A stretch of DNA of 64,000 bases from JAHFUA01 sp963733935 (GTDB lineage: Bacteria; Acidobacteriota; Terriglobia; Terriglobales; Acidobacteriaceae), in the NCBI GenBank assembly GCA_963733935.1, contig CAVTEQ010000006.1, forward strand, positions 354,151-418,150. The letters are read 5' to 3'. The translations under genes were made by a program, and so were the position numbers. Position 1 is the stretch's first letter. Every line of letters starts with the position of its first letter. Shown here piece by piece: positions 8,813 through 18,626 of the stretch. The notes beneath the pieces are model-generated. The model worked only from the letters and a program-made list of their open reading frames with translations, did no database searches and had not been told where the DNA came from.

Positions 8813-9339
8813 CGGCCGCCGCCAGTGTTCTTGCTGGTTTCTTTGGCTTCGCGGTTGAAGACCAGAACCTGGTGGAGCTCGCCCTGCGGCGCCGTGATGC
8901 GGCGGTCGATGGTGAGGATTTGGCCGTCAGGCGAGAGCGTCCAGCGGCTTGTCCACTTGATGCCGGAAGCGGGATGGGCAGGACGCGCTTTTTGCCGGGC
9001 TTCGAAGACCAGTACTGGACCGTCCCAGAAGGCGCGCGTCCAGACCTCCGCTTCCTCATTGGAATCTGTCATGTGCTCCTGGCCGTCGGTCGGGATCTCG
9101 ACCCGTGAAGTATGCGACTCCTGGGTGTAATCAAAGGCGAGTTTGGCGCCGATGTGGCGAATCACGTAGCCGGCGGAGTCCGGCGGGGGCACACCGCCGA
9201 AGTCGCTCTTCTCCTGGTCCAGCTTCCAGTAGCCGGAGAAGTTAGGCGTGGGCTTGGTCTGGGCCGCCGCCAAGGCCAGCGATACGACTGCGCAAACCAT
9301 CAGCCACCACTGTAAATGGCGCCTCATCAATGTCCTCAT
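8809..9339 (-). CDS. secreted lipocalin-like protein of unknown function
   Basis: 176 residues with a signal peptide (LMVCAVVSLALAAAQ, cleavage after about residue 26). The mature part starts TPNFSGYWKLDQEKSDFG, a motif common in secreted acidobacterial beta-barrel proteins, and ends with DGQILTIDRRI and LHQVLVFNREA. GGAG lies 6 nt before the ATG. It converges on the histidine kinase, and the two 3' ends overlap by 4 nt. No catalytic motif is evident. Confidence 0.75.
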   Translation of the reverse strand: MRTLMRRHLQWWLMVCAVVSLALAAAQTKPTPNFSGYWKLDQEKSDFGGVPPPDSAGYVIRHIGAKLAFDYTQESHTSRVEIPTDGQEHMTDSNEEAEVWTRAFWDGPVLVFEARQKARPAHPASGIKWTSRWTLSPDGQILTIDRRITAPQGELHQVLVFNREAKETSKNTGGGR

Positions 9340-9426
9340 TTTATCTCCAAGCGGCCCGCAATGCTCAACTTAGAGGGGAAAGCTGACTTCGCTAGGTGCC
9401 TATATGGGCAGCGATTGAAGTGCCGG

Positions 9427-10122
9427 TCACACTGGAGAAATCTGGGGAGGAGCAGTGCGAACATTGGCCGGGAGACTGCGCGACGAGGCGCGGGGCGCGG
9501 CGTCGCTCGCTGCGAAATCGGACATGGCGGCGCCGGCGATCCCCGCCAGCAGTTCCAACACGTGTTCATCGATCTGGTCGAAGGTGTGCGGCCGGATCGA
9601 GAACGCTACCAGCACGCCGAGAACGTTGTTGCGCCGGAGAAGCGGCACCAGCAGCATGGACGCTACACCCCCCAGCCGCTCGCAGGCTTCGCGATTGACG
9701 CGGGGATCGCTGGAGGTATCGTTGCAGCGCACGATGCGGTGCGTGCGCAGGCATTCTCCCGCGAGCCCCGAGTCAGGCGGGACGGGCGCGCCCAGCGGAG
9801 GCGCCGTGGGCCCGCTCATCGCCCAGCAGGTCATTTCTCCGCCGGCGCTTATGGCGAGGGCAGCGCCGGTGGATCCGGTGATCTCGATGGCGCTCATGGC
9901 TATCACGTTCAGCGCCGCTCGCAGGTCCGCCGCCTCGCTAACGCCGCGGCGCGCCGCGGCGATAGCCGCCAGCAGTTGCTCCGCTTCCTGCCGACGGGAG
10001 CGTAAACGGTTCTGTTGATGCAGAAAAGAATTGAAGAGCAGCGCCCGGAAGGTCTCCTGGTCCAGCGGACCCGCGAAAGCACCGTCACTTCTGGGGCCGT
10101 GATTGAAGTTGGTTTCGGACAT
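9427..10122 (-). CDS. GAF-domain signalling protein
   Basis: 231 residues starting MSETNFNHGP; the open frame extends 39 codons further but that part is low-complexity and lacks a better start. A helical N-terminal segment (LLFNSFLHQQNRLRSRRQEAEQLL) precedes a GAF domain at about 65-205: LRAALNVIAMSAIEITGSTG, GLAGECLRTHRIVRCNDTSS, DPRVN, SMLLVPLLRRNNVLGVLVAF. No output domain follows, so it may act through protein contacts. The ligand is unknown. It is monocistronic. Confidence 0.8.
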   Translation of the reverse strand: MSETNFNHGPRSDGAFAGPLDQETFRALLFNSFLHQQNRLRSRRQEAEQLLAAIAAARRGVSEAADLRAALNVIAMSAIEITGSTGAALAISAGGEMTCWAMSGPTAPPLGAPVPPDSGLAGECLRTHRIVRCNDTSSDPRVNREACERLGGVASMLLVPLLRRNNVLGVLVAFSIRPHTFDQIDEHVLELLAGIAGAAMSDFAASDAAPRASSRSLPANVRTAPPQISPV

Positions 10123-10298
10123 GACACACGGGCCCCAAACGCGCCGCACGACCCCGTGCTGTTGGGAAATAGCCGCCTTCCCCGGCCCGCCGAGCGACGA
10201 GCGGGGACAAACCGCAGTCTTTAGCAAGATCCCGACCACTCCAGATATCCTGCTTCGGAGACCCGGAGTCCTGCGGGGAATCCCGCTAAGCGCTCAGG

Positions 10299-10514
10299 CT
10301 ACGGCCAAACTCGCGCCGCCTTGCCGGTATCAGCAGCAATCACCGGTTCGTTGCCCTGCTGGGCGGAAGAATAAGGCTTGCCCGGCGAGGAAGCAGCTAT
10401 CGTTGGCTCCTTATCTTCCAGCATGGGAGCGACCACACGCAGAGCCTCGATCTCTTTCTTCAGGCGCTCGATCTCCAGTTCCTTCTGCCGCATGACGTCG
10501 TAAATATTCTTCAT
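10299..10514 (-). CDS. small coiled-coil protein
   Basis: 71 residues. The first 35 (MKNIYDVMRQKELEIERLKK, EIEALRVVAPML) form a strongly predicted heptad coiled coil; the tail is disordered and Ser/Ala/Pro-rich. The start has a purine-rich leader (CCTTTCAAAGATG). Short proteins with this MKNIYDV-type opening recur in Acidobacteria as I remember them, but no function is established. Possibly an oligomerisation or adaptor peptide. Confidence 0.65.
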   Translation of the reverse strand: MKNIYDVMRQKELEIERLKKEIEALRVVAPMLEDKEPTIAASSPGKPYSSAQQGNEPVIAADTGKAARVWP

Positions 10515-10689
10515 CTTTGAAAGGCCTCGTTAAGCCGACTATAGCATTGCTTCTCCGAGTGTCAATACGGTTCGATGCCCGACCAGAAAAGACCATACGG
10601 CTTTGGGACTCAAGGCTGGGGCGGATTACGCACCGAGACGGTCTGGCGTTTGTACCAACAGAGTAAACAGCTGGGCGACGGCATCGGCG

Positions 10690-11700
10690 TCAGTGCCCGG
10701 GGCGGGTCCGGCGCGCCGCGGCCGCCCGCGACACGAAGGAATCCTTCACCGTCCACTGTGCTTGCGCGCCATCGAAGGTCAGCTTCAGCATCTGGAAGCG
10801 CAGCTCGTCGTGCTGCACGGAAAAGGTGCAGATGTGATAGGTGGGCCCGGGATCGCGGTAGAAATCGCCGCCGGACCGCGAAACCATGTAGGGAGTTGCT
10901 CCTCCGCCTCCGCTCACCAGGTAGGTGACTCCGCCGTGCTCGTAGCGCTCATAGTTGTGCACGTGGCCGGCCATCACGATGATCCGCGCCCGAAGGCTCT
11001 GCTGGCGGCGTTCCAACATGGAGGCAAGCTGCTGCTCCGGAACGCGCGCCGAGTGGCCACCGCCGACCGCGCTGTCTTGGGAGTGCGTGAGCGGAGGGTG
11101 ATGCAGCACCAGCAGGACAAAATCAACGTCCGGCGGCAGCGAGTCCAGGCCGGCTTCCAGCCATTGCCACTGCCGGCTGCCCGGGCTGTTCGGCGAGGTA
11201 CTGTCCAGCATGAACATCAGCAGGTTCCTGGCCCGCACTGAGTACCATCGCTTTTCCTGCAATCGCGGGAAGCGCTTGAAATAGTTCGCCAGCGCCCGCT
11301 CTTCCACCCCGTGCACATCATGATTGCCCAAAGCGGGAAGCACTTCAATGCCTGCCTGCTTGAGCGGGGCGGTTTCCGTATCGAACACTTTCCAGTCCTG
11401 CGCGTTGTCTCCGCTGAGCACCAGATCGCCGCTGATGGCGACGAACGCCGGCTTTTCCTGCACGATGCGGGCGATCTCCGCCCGCCGCACGGCAGCATTG
11501 GAATGCGCGGCATCCGCCGGATCAGTGAAGCGGATGTCACCATAGCCGACAAAGGTAAAGGCGTCCGGCTCGGAGAGCACAATATCCGGCTTCCAGGAAC
11601 TCGCGGGCGCCTGCGTCTGCGCGGAGGCGGGCAGGGCAGACGCGAGCGAAAACAGCAAGACAACGAAAGCTCGCAGCGGTGGTAGGCAACGGACGTTCAT
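10690..11700 (-). CDS. secreted calcineurin-like metallophosphoesterase
   Basis: 336 residues from ATG 11700 (MNVRCLPPL), followed by a signal peptide ending ASALPASAQ. Metal-binding motifs are in order: GYGDIR (first Asp), VAISGDLVLSGDN (GD block), LPALGNHDVHG (GNHD), VLLVLHHPPL (second His) and VMAGHVHNYER (GHxH). This is the purple-acid-phosphatase-like Mn/Fe hydrolase architecture, here exported to the periplasm. C-terminal residues form a beta domain. It runs divergently from the BNR protein, with 119 nt between the starts. Substrate unknown; a phosphomonoester or phosphodiester is expected. Confidence 0.88.
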   Translation of the reverse strand: MNVRCLPPLRAFVVLLFSLASALPASAQTQAPASSWKPDIVLSEPDAFTFVGYGDIRFTDPADAAHSNAAVRRAEIARIVQEKPAFVAISGDLVLSGDNAQDWKVFDTETAPLKQAGIEVLPALGNHDVHGVEERALANYFKRFPRLQEKRWYSVRARNLLMFMLDSTSPNSPGSRQWQWLEAGLDSLPPDVDFVLLVLHHPPLTHSQDSAVGGGHSARVPEQQLASMLERRQQSLRARIIVMAGHVHNYERYEHGGVTYLVSGGGGATPYMVSRSGGDFYRDPGPTYHICTFSVQHDELRFQMLKLTFDGAQAQWTVKDSFVSRAAAARRTRPGH

Positions 11701-11819
11701 CGGTATCCGATTAGATGCTTGATTCCTCCCAATCATAGCTGCGAATCGGGTCGCCAAAAACTCCCGTCTATCTCGTGGTACGATTTCTGCCTTTGTCAGG
11801 CGGTTCCGGAGGGCTCTAC

Positions 11820-14800
11820 ATGAGTTTGAAAACGCTTCCTGTCCTGATCGTGTTGCTGGCTGGCTTGACCGTTGCAACAGTCCCCGGATACGCCCAGGCG
11901 CAAACCGCAACGTACGACCAGAATTTATTTAAGGACATGAAGTGGCGTTTGATCGGTCCTTTTCGCGGCGGCCGCGTGCTGGCCGTGACCGGCGTGCGCG
12001 GCGAGCCCAGCGTCTTCTACTTTGGGGCGGTGGCAGGCGGAGTGTGGAGAAGCACCGACGGCGGCGCCAAGTGGACGCCGCTTTTCGACCAGGAATCGAT
12101 TTCATCCATCGGCGCGATTGCCGTCGCGGAGTCCGATCACAACGTGATCTATGTCGGCACTGGCGAAGCCTGCATCCGGGGCAACATTTCGTACGGCGAC
12201 GGTGTGTACAAGTCCACGGATCGCGGCAAGACGTGGAAGAACGTCGGGCTGCGCGACACGCGCCATATCGGCGCCGTCATTATTCATCCTAAGAATCCTG
12301 ACATTGCTTTTGTGGCGGCTCTCGGACATGCCTATGGACCCAATGCCGAGCGTGGCATCTTCCGCACTACGGACGGCGGCAGGACCTGGCAAAAAGTTTT
12401 GTATAAAGACGACCACACCGGCGGAATCGATGTGGTCTTCGACCCACGCAATTCCAACGTCCTCTACGCTTCCCTCTGGCAGGTGCAGCGTACGCCATGG
12501 AGTCTGAGCAGCGGCGGCCCCGGCAGCGGTCTCTACAAATCCACCGACGGCGGCGGCACCTGGAAGCGCCTGGAGGGCCACGGCATGCCGGAGGGGATAT
12601 TAGGCCGAATTGGAGTGTCGGTATCTGGGGGTGACTCCAACCGGGTGTACGCTCTGATCGAGGCCAAGGAGGGCGGACTCTATCGCTCCGACAACGGCGG
12701 TGACACCTGGGAGCGCATTAATGACGATGGGCGGTTTCGCCAGCGCGCCTGGTACTTCACGCACATCTTCGCCGACCCCAAAAGCGTGGATACGGTTTAC
12801 GTGCTTAACACAGGCGCGTTTAAATCCACCGATGGAGGCAAGACTTTCAACCTGATGCCCGCGCCGCACGGCGATCACCATGGGCTGTGGATCGATCCCA
12901 CCGACCCCGACCGCCTCATCAACAGCAATGATGGCGGAGTGGACATCAGCCTGGACGGCGGCCGCACCTGGACTACGCAAGACAATCAGCCCACGGCTCA
13001 GTTCTACCACATCATCGACGATCATCAGTGGCCCTACTATCTCTACGGCACGCAGCAGGACAACAGCAGCGTCGCCATCGCCACCTACGACGACTCCGGC
13101 GTGATTGGCCGCTGGAATTGGTTCGACTACGGCGGCGAGACTGGCTTCATCGCGCCCGATCCCCGTGACTCCAACATCATTTACGGCGGAAACGAAGGAT
13201 CGATCTTCCGTCACGATAAACGCACACAACAGGACCAGGATGTCTCCGTCTGGCCGCTGGACGTTTCCGGGCACGGCGCCAAGGACCTGGAGTACCGCTT
13301 CAACTGGACTTCGCCGCTGATGATCTCGCCCAACGACCCCAGCACCATTTACTCCGCCAATAACCGCCTGTTTCGCAGTCGCGACCGGGGCATGAGCTGG
13401 GAGGCGATCAGCCCCGACCTTACCCGCAATGACAAAACCAAGCAGGAACCCTCGGGCGGCGCGATCACCCTCGACATCACCAGCGTGGAGTATTACGACA
13501 CCATCTTTGCCGTCGCCGAGTCGCCAAAACAGAAGGACCAGCTCTGGGTCGGCACCGACGATGGCCTGATCCAACTCTCCCGCGATGGCGGTAAGAACTG
13601 GGCGAACGTCACGCCCAAGAGCCTGCCGGAATGGAGCATGATCAGCCTCATCGAGGCCTCGCCGTTCGATGCCGGCACGGCCTACGTCGCCGTCGACCGC
13701 CACAAGCTCGACGACTTCCGTCCTTACCTTCTCAAGACTCACGACTACGGCAAGACGTGGACGGCGATCACGACCGGCATCGCTGAAAATTACTTCGCCC
13801 GCGCGGTTCGCGAGGACCGCGAGCGCAAGGGCATGTTGTATGCCGGGACCGAGCGCGGCGTGTTCGTATCTTTCGACGATGGCGGGCACTGGCAGTCGCT
13901 GCAGTTAAATCTGCCGGTCACGCCGGTCACCGACCTCGTGGTTCACGATAACGATCTGGCAGTCGCCACCAACGGCCGTTCCTTCTGGGTGCTTGACGAC
14001 CTCACGCCGCTGCGCGAACTCAATCCGCAGCTCGCGCCGGCCGCTATGCACCTCTATAAGCCGCAACCGGCAATCCGCCTGCACTATCCGGAACAAGTCG
14101 ACCGGCGGCGGCCCGTCGGGCAGAACCCTCCGCCCGGCGCACTCATCGACTATTACTTCAAGTCCAAACCGTCGGGCGAAGTGACGCTCGATATTCTCGA
14201 CAGTCAGGGCAAAGTGGTGCGCCACCTTTCCAGCAAAGAGAAAAATATTGCCGAGCAGCCGCCGGAGTGGCCGGACCAGGAGAAGCCGAAGGAAGTCATC
14301 CCCGCCGAGGCCGGCATGAACCGCTTCCCCTGGAATCTTCGCTATGAGCCTCCGGTCAAGATTCCCAATGCGTTCTATAGCGGTAATGGACCGCAGGGCC
14401 CGCTCGCAGTTCCCGGAACCTATCAGGTCAAACTAACGGCTGACGGGCAAAGCCAGACGCAACCCCTTGAGCTGCGTCCCGACCCGCGAGTCACAGGCGT
14501 CTCCGCCGCCGACCTGCAAAAAGAATTCGACCTCAGCATGAAGATCCGCGAGGCCAACAACCGCCTGCACCTCGCCGTCAATCAGATCCGCGAGCTGCGC
14601 AGCAATCTGGAGACGCTGCGCAAATGGGCCGGCGACAGCCCGCAAGCCCAGCCGGTCGTCGCCGCCGCGAAACAGCTCGACCAGAAGATGACGCCGGTCG
14701 AGGAGGAGCTGATCCAGGTGAAGATGAAGAGTACGGAAGGCAATCTGAGTTTTCCCAACAAGCTGAACGAAGCCCTGGATTCGCTCAGCCACTCCGAGGA

Positions 14801-14984
14801 CGCCACCGACTCCGCTCCTACTGCGCAGATGTATCAGGTCTTCGAGCTGATCAACCACCGGCTCGAGGCCCAACTCGCGCAATGGCAGGAGATCCTCAAC
14901 AAGGATCTGCCCGCTCTCAATCAGTTGATGCACTCGCAGGCGATGCCGAGCCTGCAGGCGCCGAGCGGAATGCCGAAGGAGTAG
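11820..14984 (+). CDS. secreted BNR/VPS10-sortilin-type beta-propeller protein
   Basis: 1054 residues from ATG 11820, behind GGAGG. A signal peptide ends near GYAQAQ. Residues about 40-720 hold many Asp-box/BNR repeats of the form STDGGxTW (WRSTDGGAKWTPL, YKSTDRGKTWKNV, FRTTDGGRTWQKV, YRSDNGGDTWERI, HDYGKTWTAI), folding as one or two large propellers as in sortilin/VPS10 and glycosyl hydrolase BNR proteins. The C-terminal ~300 residues include a beta-sandwich and a helical region (NNRLHLAVNQIRELRSNLET). Such giant proteins are abundant in Acidobacteria; protein or glycan binding outside the cell is likely, catalysis unproven. Confidence 0.88.
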   Translation: MSLKTLPVLIVLLAGLTVATVPGYAQAQTATYDQNLFKDMKWRLIGPFRGGRVLAVTGVRGEPSVFYFGAVAGGVWRSTDGGAKWTPLFDQESISSIGAIAVAESDHNVIYVGTGEACIRGNISYGDGVYKSTDRGKTWKNVGLRDTRHIGAVIIHPKNPDIAFVAALGHAYGPNAERGIFRTTDGGRTWQKVLYKDDHTGGIDVVFDPRNSNVLYASLWQVQRTPWSLSSGGPGSGLYKSTDGGGTWKRLEGHGMPEGILGRIGVSVSGGDSNRVYALIEAKEGGLYRSDNGGDTWERINDDGRFRQRAWYFTHIFADPKSVDTVYVLNTGAFKSTDGGKTFNLMPAPHGDHHGLWIDPTDPDRLINSNDGGVDISLDGGRTWTTQDNQPTAQFYHIIDDHQWPYYLYGTQQDNSSVAIATYDDSGVIGRWNWFDYGGETGFIAPDPRDSNIIYGGNEGSIFRHDKRTQQDQDVSVWPLDVSGHGAKDLEYRFNWTSPLMISPNDPSTIYSANNRLFRSRDRGMSWEAISPDLTRNDKTKQEPSGGAITLDITSVEYYDTIFAVAESPKQKDQLWVGTDDGLIQLSRDGGKNWANVTPKSLPEWSMISLIEASPFDAGTAYVAVDRHKLDDFRPYLLKTHDYGKTWTAITTGIAENYFARAVREDRERKGMLYAGTERGVFVSFDDGGHWQSLQLNLPVTPVTDLVVHDNDLAVATNGRSFWVLDDLTPLRELNPQLAPAAMHLYKPQPAIRLHYPEQVDRRRPVGQNPPPGALIDYYFKSKPSGEVTLDILDSQGKVVRHLSSKEKNIAEQPPEWPDQEKPKEVIPAEAGMNRFPWNLRYEPPVKIPNAFYSGNGPQGPLAVPGTYQVKLTADGQSQTQPLELRPDPRVTGVSAADLQKEFDLSMKIREANNRLHLAVNQIRELRSNLETLRKWAGDSPQAQPVVAAAKQLDQKMTPVEEELIQVKMKSTEGNLSFPNKLNEALDSLSHSEDATDSAPTAQMYQVFELINHRLEAQLAQWQEILNKDLPALNQLMHSQAMPSLQAPSGMPKE

Positions 14985-15005
14985 CGAAGACTGTATCCCC
15001 AGTTT

Positions 15006-15503
15006 CTACCGGGGATTTGCGTCGAACCGAAACACGCCGACCGACTCGAACAGGCCGCCAATCGCACAAGCGGCACCAGAGTAGAAGTTTGCGGTATATG
15101 CAACCTGATCCCAACAGGTTGGTGGTGAGCAGGAAGTCCCGAAAAAGTGCTTGAATCTCCATGACCAAGAACCGTCCAAGACGCTATGGTTCCCGATTGA
15201 GGCGATTACGATACACAAAACAACTGCCGGTGGAACCCATGTCCATAGTATCGCGGCATGCTTGTAACGGTGCATCGCCAGATAACCTGCGATGAGAGCT
15301 ACAGCGATTTGGGCTGGAAAATATTGTCCGTACAGCAACCGCTGCGCTGCATGGCTCTCGGCTGCAAGGCCTATCTCTGCAAGAGTGCGACGCAAGACGT
15401 AAATCAACGTAGACGCCCAAATCATCGTACCCAGAGTGGCTGCTAGCGAGTGAAGCGCGAACTGTGCGAGCTTCCAGAACGGGCTGGCCGCGCTTATCCG
15501 CAT
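15006..15503 (-). CDS. hypothetical membrane protein
   Basis: 165 residues with four hydrophobic spans: about 15-35 (ALHSLAATLGTMIWASTLIY), 60-78 (PAQIAVALIAGYLAMH), 85-105 (ILWTWVPPAVVLCIVIASIG) and 138-155. A Cys pair (TSCSPPTC) lies in the loop before the last helix and may form a disulfide outside. No family recognised. Composition is slightly less GC-rich than its neighbours. It sits 37 nt upstream of the RsbU-type phosphatase on the same strand. Confidence 0.6.
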   Translation of the reverse strand: MRISAASPFWKLAQFALHSLAATLGTMIWASTLIYVLRRTLAEIGLAAESHAAQRLLYGQYFPAQIAVALIAGYLAMHRYKHAAILWTWVPPAVVLCIVIASIGNHSVLDGSWSWRFKHFFGTSCSPPTCWDQVAYTANFYSGAACAIGGLFESVGVFRFDANPR

Positions 15504-15540
15504 TCACTAATCCTGCTCCGCCTTCTTGGTCATCGGCATT

Positions 15541-17664
15541 CTACCGTGCCCGCGCCAGCACTATGGTGATGTCATCCGGCTGCTCGTTGGCGCCAATCCA
15601 GTCGCTCACCGCCGAGGTAACCAGTTCCGAGATGCGGGCCAGCGGCAGGTGGCGATGGTCGCGTACGATCTCGACCAGCCTTTCTTCGCCGAATTCGCCG
15701 AACTCGTTCTCCGGCTCCGTGACCCCATCGCTAAAGGCCAGGAAGACGTCGCCGGGGCGCAGATCGATGGTGCGCTCCTCGTAGCCCTGGTCATCGAACA
15801 GCCCGACGACCAGCCCGGGTGTGTCCAGCCGCCGGAGCGAGCCGTCGTGTCCCAGAATGATGGGTGGCAGGTGCCCGGCGTTAGCGTAAGTGAACCTGCG
15901 CGAGCGGCCGTCGTAGACGCTCAGGAAGAGGGTTGCATACTTTTCCGCCGGAGTGCTGCGATACAACTGGCGATTAAGCAGGCTCAGCACCTGCGCGGGG
16001 GAGAACTCGTCATCACTTACGGGAGGCGCTTCGAATACGCCGGGATTGCCCCCTGCGATCACCAGCCGTGCGGTCAAGGCCGGCATGCGTCCGAACTCGT
16101 AAGCCCGGACGGCAGAGTGGATGGTGGCCATCAGCAGCGCGGCCGAGATCCCTTTGCCGCTGATGTCGCCCACAGCGATGCCCATGCGCTCGGGGCCATA
16201 GGGCAGGAAGTCGTAGTAATCGCCGCTGACCGTACGTGCCGGACGGCACACGCCGTGCACTTCGAGCGATTCCAGGTCCGAGATCGCGTGCGGGAACAAC
16301 TGCGATTGCACTTCCTGGGCGATGGCCAGTTCGTTCTCCAGGCGCTGCTTCTCCTTCTGTTCCGCAATCAACTTCTCCAGCGATTCGCTCATGGAGTTGA
16401 ACGAGCTCTCGAGCGCCGCGAGCTGATCCTGTGCCGTGACCTCGATGCGGTGTTTCAGGTCACCGCGGTTGATGTGTTGCGTGGCGCCATAGAGTTCGGC
16501 AACCGACCGGGTCATGGTGCGAGTGAGTCCTACGCCAACCATCAACGCGATCAGTTCGATGGATGCGAACACGATGAGCAGCGCGATGAGCAGAGTCCAG
16601 ATCGCGCCCCCGAACTCCACCATGGTCTGGAAGAGCCGCGCATAGAGAAGCGACGGCCGGGTGGTGGCGCGCAAGGCGATGCGCGCCGCTCGGCCCGTAT
16701 TCCAATCAACAATTGGCAACGGGGCGAAAAAGGTAACTTCACGGTCGAAACGCCGGCTCTGCGGCGGCAGAGAGCCTCCCGAAATGCTGCGCAGCCGTGA
16801 CTCGGGTTTTCCCTCGCTCGTGGCATCAGAGTCCTCGCTCCCGGCGCCGCCCTGGACCAAACGCGAGTGGATGACGGTGCTGGGATAGATGGTCACCTCG
16901 CCGATGCCGTCGGCGATCCGCCCCACGAGCCCGCTGTCCACGGGCATGCTGGAGAGCACGCCTAGATTCGAGCTGCCGGCGGCAACCGCGTGTAACGCCC
17001 GCAGGTGGAGCCCGGTCTGGTCGCGGACGATGCCCTGGAAATTGCCCTTGCCCTTGATCCACTCCGGAAGTTTGCCGACCTGTTGCTGCCCGCCCGGCGC
17101 ATAGAGCTCGATCTGCCTTCCGCCATACCAGGCGACCACCTCGGCGGTCTTCAGGTGCTCGTCCGGACGGAACTCCTGCGAGGCAAGCAGGTCCTTGCTC
17201 GTGGGGACGCCGCGCACCCGCGCCACCGTAGCCAGCTCCGTCGCCATGGCGGAGTTCGCCGCCTCCAGCGCGCGCAGCTCGGCGTTCAGGTCGGAACTGG
17301 CCAGAAAGGTGGCGAACTGGCCGGCAAACAGGTAGCCGGCGATGAGAGCCATCATCAGCACCAGCACCAGCGGAATGACCCCAATGAAAACGTAAGTAAC
17401 GATCAGGCGGTTGCGCAGCCGCCACATGAAGCGCCGCCGGAACCAGCGCAAGCCGAGGATGAATCCCAGCACCGCTAGGACGATGGTAAGCAGTACGACC
17501 CAAACGTCCAGCGCTCCGCCGCCGCGCCCACCCTGGAGCACCCGGTTGAGGCCGTAGATGAATAGGTCCACCAGCAGCAGATAAAGCGTGAAGCGTCCCA
17601 GTCCGCTCCTGGGCGCGAGGCGCGCCAGATTTCGACCTAGAAGATGGTAGGCGGGAGCTTTCAT
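15541..17664 (-). CDS. membrane HAMP-SpoIIE (RsbU-type) serine phosphatase
   Basis: 707 residues. Three N-terminal membrane helices (about 28-45, 55-75, 88-118), an extracytoplasmic sensing region of about 210 residues, a fourth helix (about 355-385, TLLIALLIVFASIELIALMV), HAMP (to about 440, ending in a coiled coil EKLIAEQKEKQRLE), then a PP2C/SpoIIE domain: SGDYYDFLPYGPERMGIAVG, DISGKGISAALLMATIHS, YANAGHLPPIIL and FSDGVTEPENEFGEFGEERL, with the metal-binding Asp residues in place. It should dephosphorylate STAS antagonists in a partner-switching cascade, in response to an external cue. Confidence 0.92.
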   Translation of the reverse strand: MKAPAYHLLGRNLARLAPRSGLGRFTLYLLLVDLFIYGLNRVLQGGRGGGALDVWVVLLTIVLAVLGFILGLRWFRRRFMWRLRNRLIVTYVFIGVIPLVLVLMMALIAGYLFAGQFATFLASSDLNAELRALEAANSAMATELATVARVRGVPTSKDLLASQEFRPDEHLKTAEVVAWYGGRQIELYAPGGQQQVGKLPEWIKGKGNFQGIVRDQTGLHLRALHAVAAGSSNLGVLSSMPVDSGLVGRIADGIGEVTIYPSTVIHSRLVQGGAGSEDSDATSEGKPESRLRSISGGSLPPQSRRFDREVTFFAPLPIVDWNTGRAARIALRATTRPSLLYARLFQTMVEFGGAIWTLLIALLIVFASIELIALMVGVGLTRTMTRSVAELYGATQHINRGDLKHRIEVTAQDQLAALESSFNSMSESLEKLIAEQKEKQRLENELAIAQEVQSQLFPHAISDLESLEVHGVCRPARTVSGDYYDFLPYGPERMGIAVGDISGKGISAALLMATIHSAVRAYEFGRMPALTARLVIAGGNPGVFEAPPVSDDEFSPAQVLSLLNRQLYRSTPAEKYATLFLSVYDGRSRRFTYANAGHLPPIILGHDGSLRRLDTPGLVVGLFDDQGYEERTIDLRPGDVFLAFSDGVTEPENEFGEFGEERLVEIVRDHRHLPLARISELVTSAVSDWIGANEQPDDITIVLARAR

Positions 17665-18008
17665 CGCGAACTTGGCCTTGCGGCCCCGGTTGATTATAAG
17701 GGCTGGAGCAGAAAGCCCATGAGCTGGCTGATGCCTTCGGGCTCAAACCGGAAGACCTCAACCTTGAGCTTGGCCCCCTGGGCAATTTGCTCGACGAGTG
17801 ATCGACTCGACTTCGCCCCAGACAGTGGGCGGTCCGATGCAGGGCAGAACCACGGGTCTGCGCGCGCGTAGCGGTGATTGGGATTGGCCCCGGGATCGAG
17901 CAATAGAAAAGATCTGAGCCCCTTCAAGCGTAGGGACAGACTGACGGCAATCTACATGACGCCGCATTTGCCGTGGCGGGAAGTCATCCTTTATCCTCAA
18001 CGCAGGCC
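17665..18008. other. 344-base interval without a supported gene
   Basis: Lies between the divergently oriented RsbU-type gene and the ORF at 18009. A minus-strand ORF of 77 codons (17694-17927) fills part of it, but it has no Shine-Dalgarno, no recognisable domain and a neighbouring frame is equally open. Promoters for both flanking genes should be here; I cannot assign them. Confidence 0.4.
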
Positions 18009-18626
18009 ATGTACGACGATTTCTACGCCGACGAGCGCTGGTCCCGGAAGAAGGTTCATTGCATCTATCAGGCGCTGGTTGTCGCGATCTCTACCCGGCA
18101 CGCTGACGCCGTTGACATCAAGTTCCTGGTGGATGGCCAGCCGGTGTGGATCGCGCTCCCGCATCCCGCCTGGGTGGAGTACAAAAAGCGCACCGGCAAG
18201 GACCTCACCGATCCTTTGGCTGTGCAGGTTGCCGGACACTATCTGAAGCAAGCCCTGGAAAAAGGAATGGAGGCTGGTCGGGAGATCCACCCTCTCGGGG
18301 TGGAGGAGACTCTGGCCCATCTCGATGCCGTCAAACAGGAGTTCGCGGCCGCCTCCGACATAATGCCCGGCCATTGGTCAGGCATGAAACCAAGCACACC
18401 CGTTTCACCGGCCATTCCTGTCGGCGGACCCGGCGGTAAGAAACCGCAGAGATTCCTTGGATTTGTTCCCCAGCGGGTGCACAATAGAGAGTTTCCAGTC
18501 CCCCGTCCGCATACATATCGGCCCCCACGGGGCCTTAAAAGAAGAGGCAATCATGGCTACAACAATCCAAGAAATCCATACGGAGAGCGGGATCCAACAC
18601 CGCAGGCTGGCGCAGTGGGTCGATGA
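18009..18626 (+). CDS. conserved-looking hypothetical protein overlapping pckG
   Basis: 205 residues from ATG 18009 (MYDDFYADERWSRKK). Residues 1-115 look like a real globular alpha/beta protein (HCIYQALVVAISTRHADAVD, KFLVDGQPVWIALPHPAW, VAGHYLKQALEKGMEAG). The last 75 residues are Pro/Arg/Gly-rich and run 74 nt into pckG in another frame, so the natural C-terminus may lie near residue 125, with a stop lost or an indel. I do not recognise the family. Confidence 0.55.
   Translation: MYDDFYADERWSRKKVHCIYQALVVAISTRHADAVDIKFLVDGQPVWIALPHPAWVEYKKRTGKDLTDPLAVQVAGHYLKQALEKGMEAGREIHPLGVEETLAHLDAVKQEFAAASDIMPGHWSGMKPSTPVSPAIPVGGPGGKKPQRFLGFVPQRVHNREFPVPRPHTYRPPRGLKRRGNHGYNNPRNPYGERDPTPQAGAVGR

Noticed and set aside
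12600..13889. Minus-strand open frame of 429 codons
   Set aside because: Antisense to the BNR protein, whose repeats are unambiguous; no domain or start signal.
17694..17927. 77-codon minus-strand ORF upstream of the RsbU-type gene
   Set aside because: No ribosome binding site, no recognisable motif and an equally open overlapping frame.
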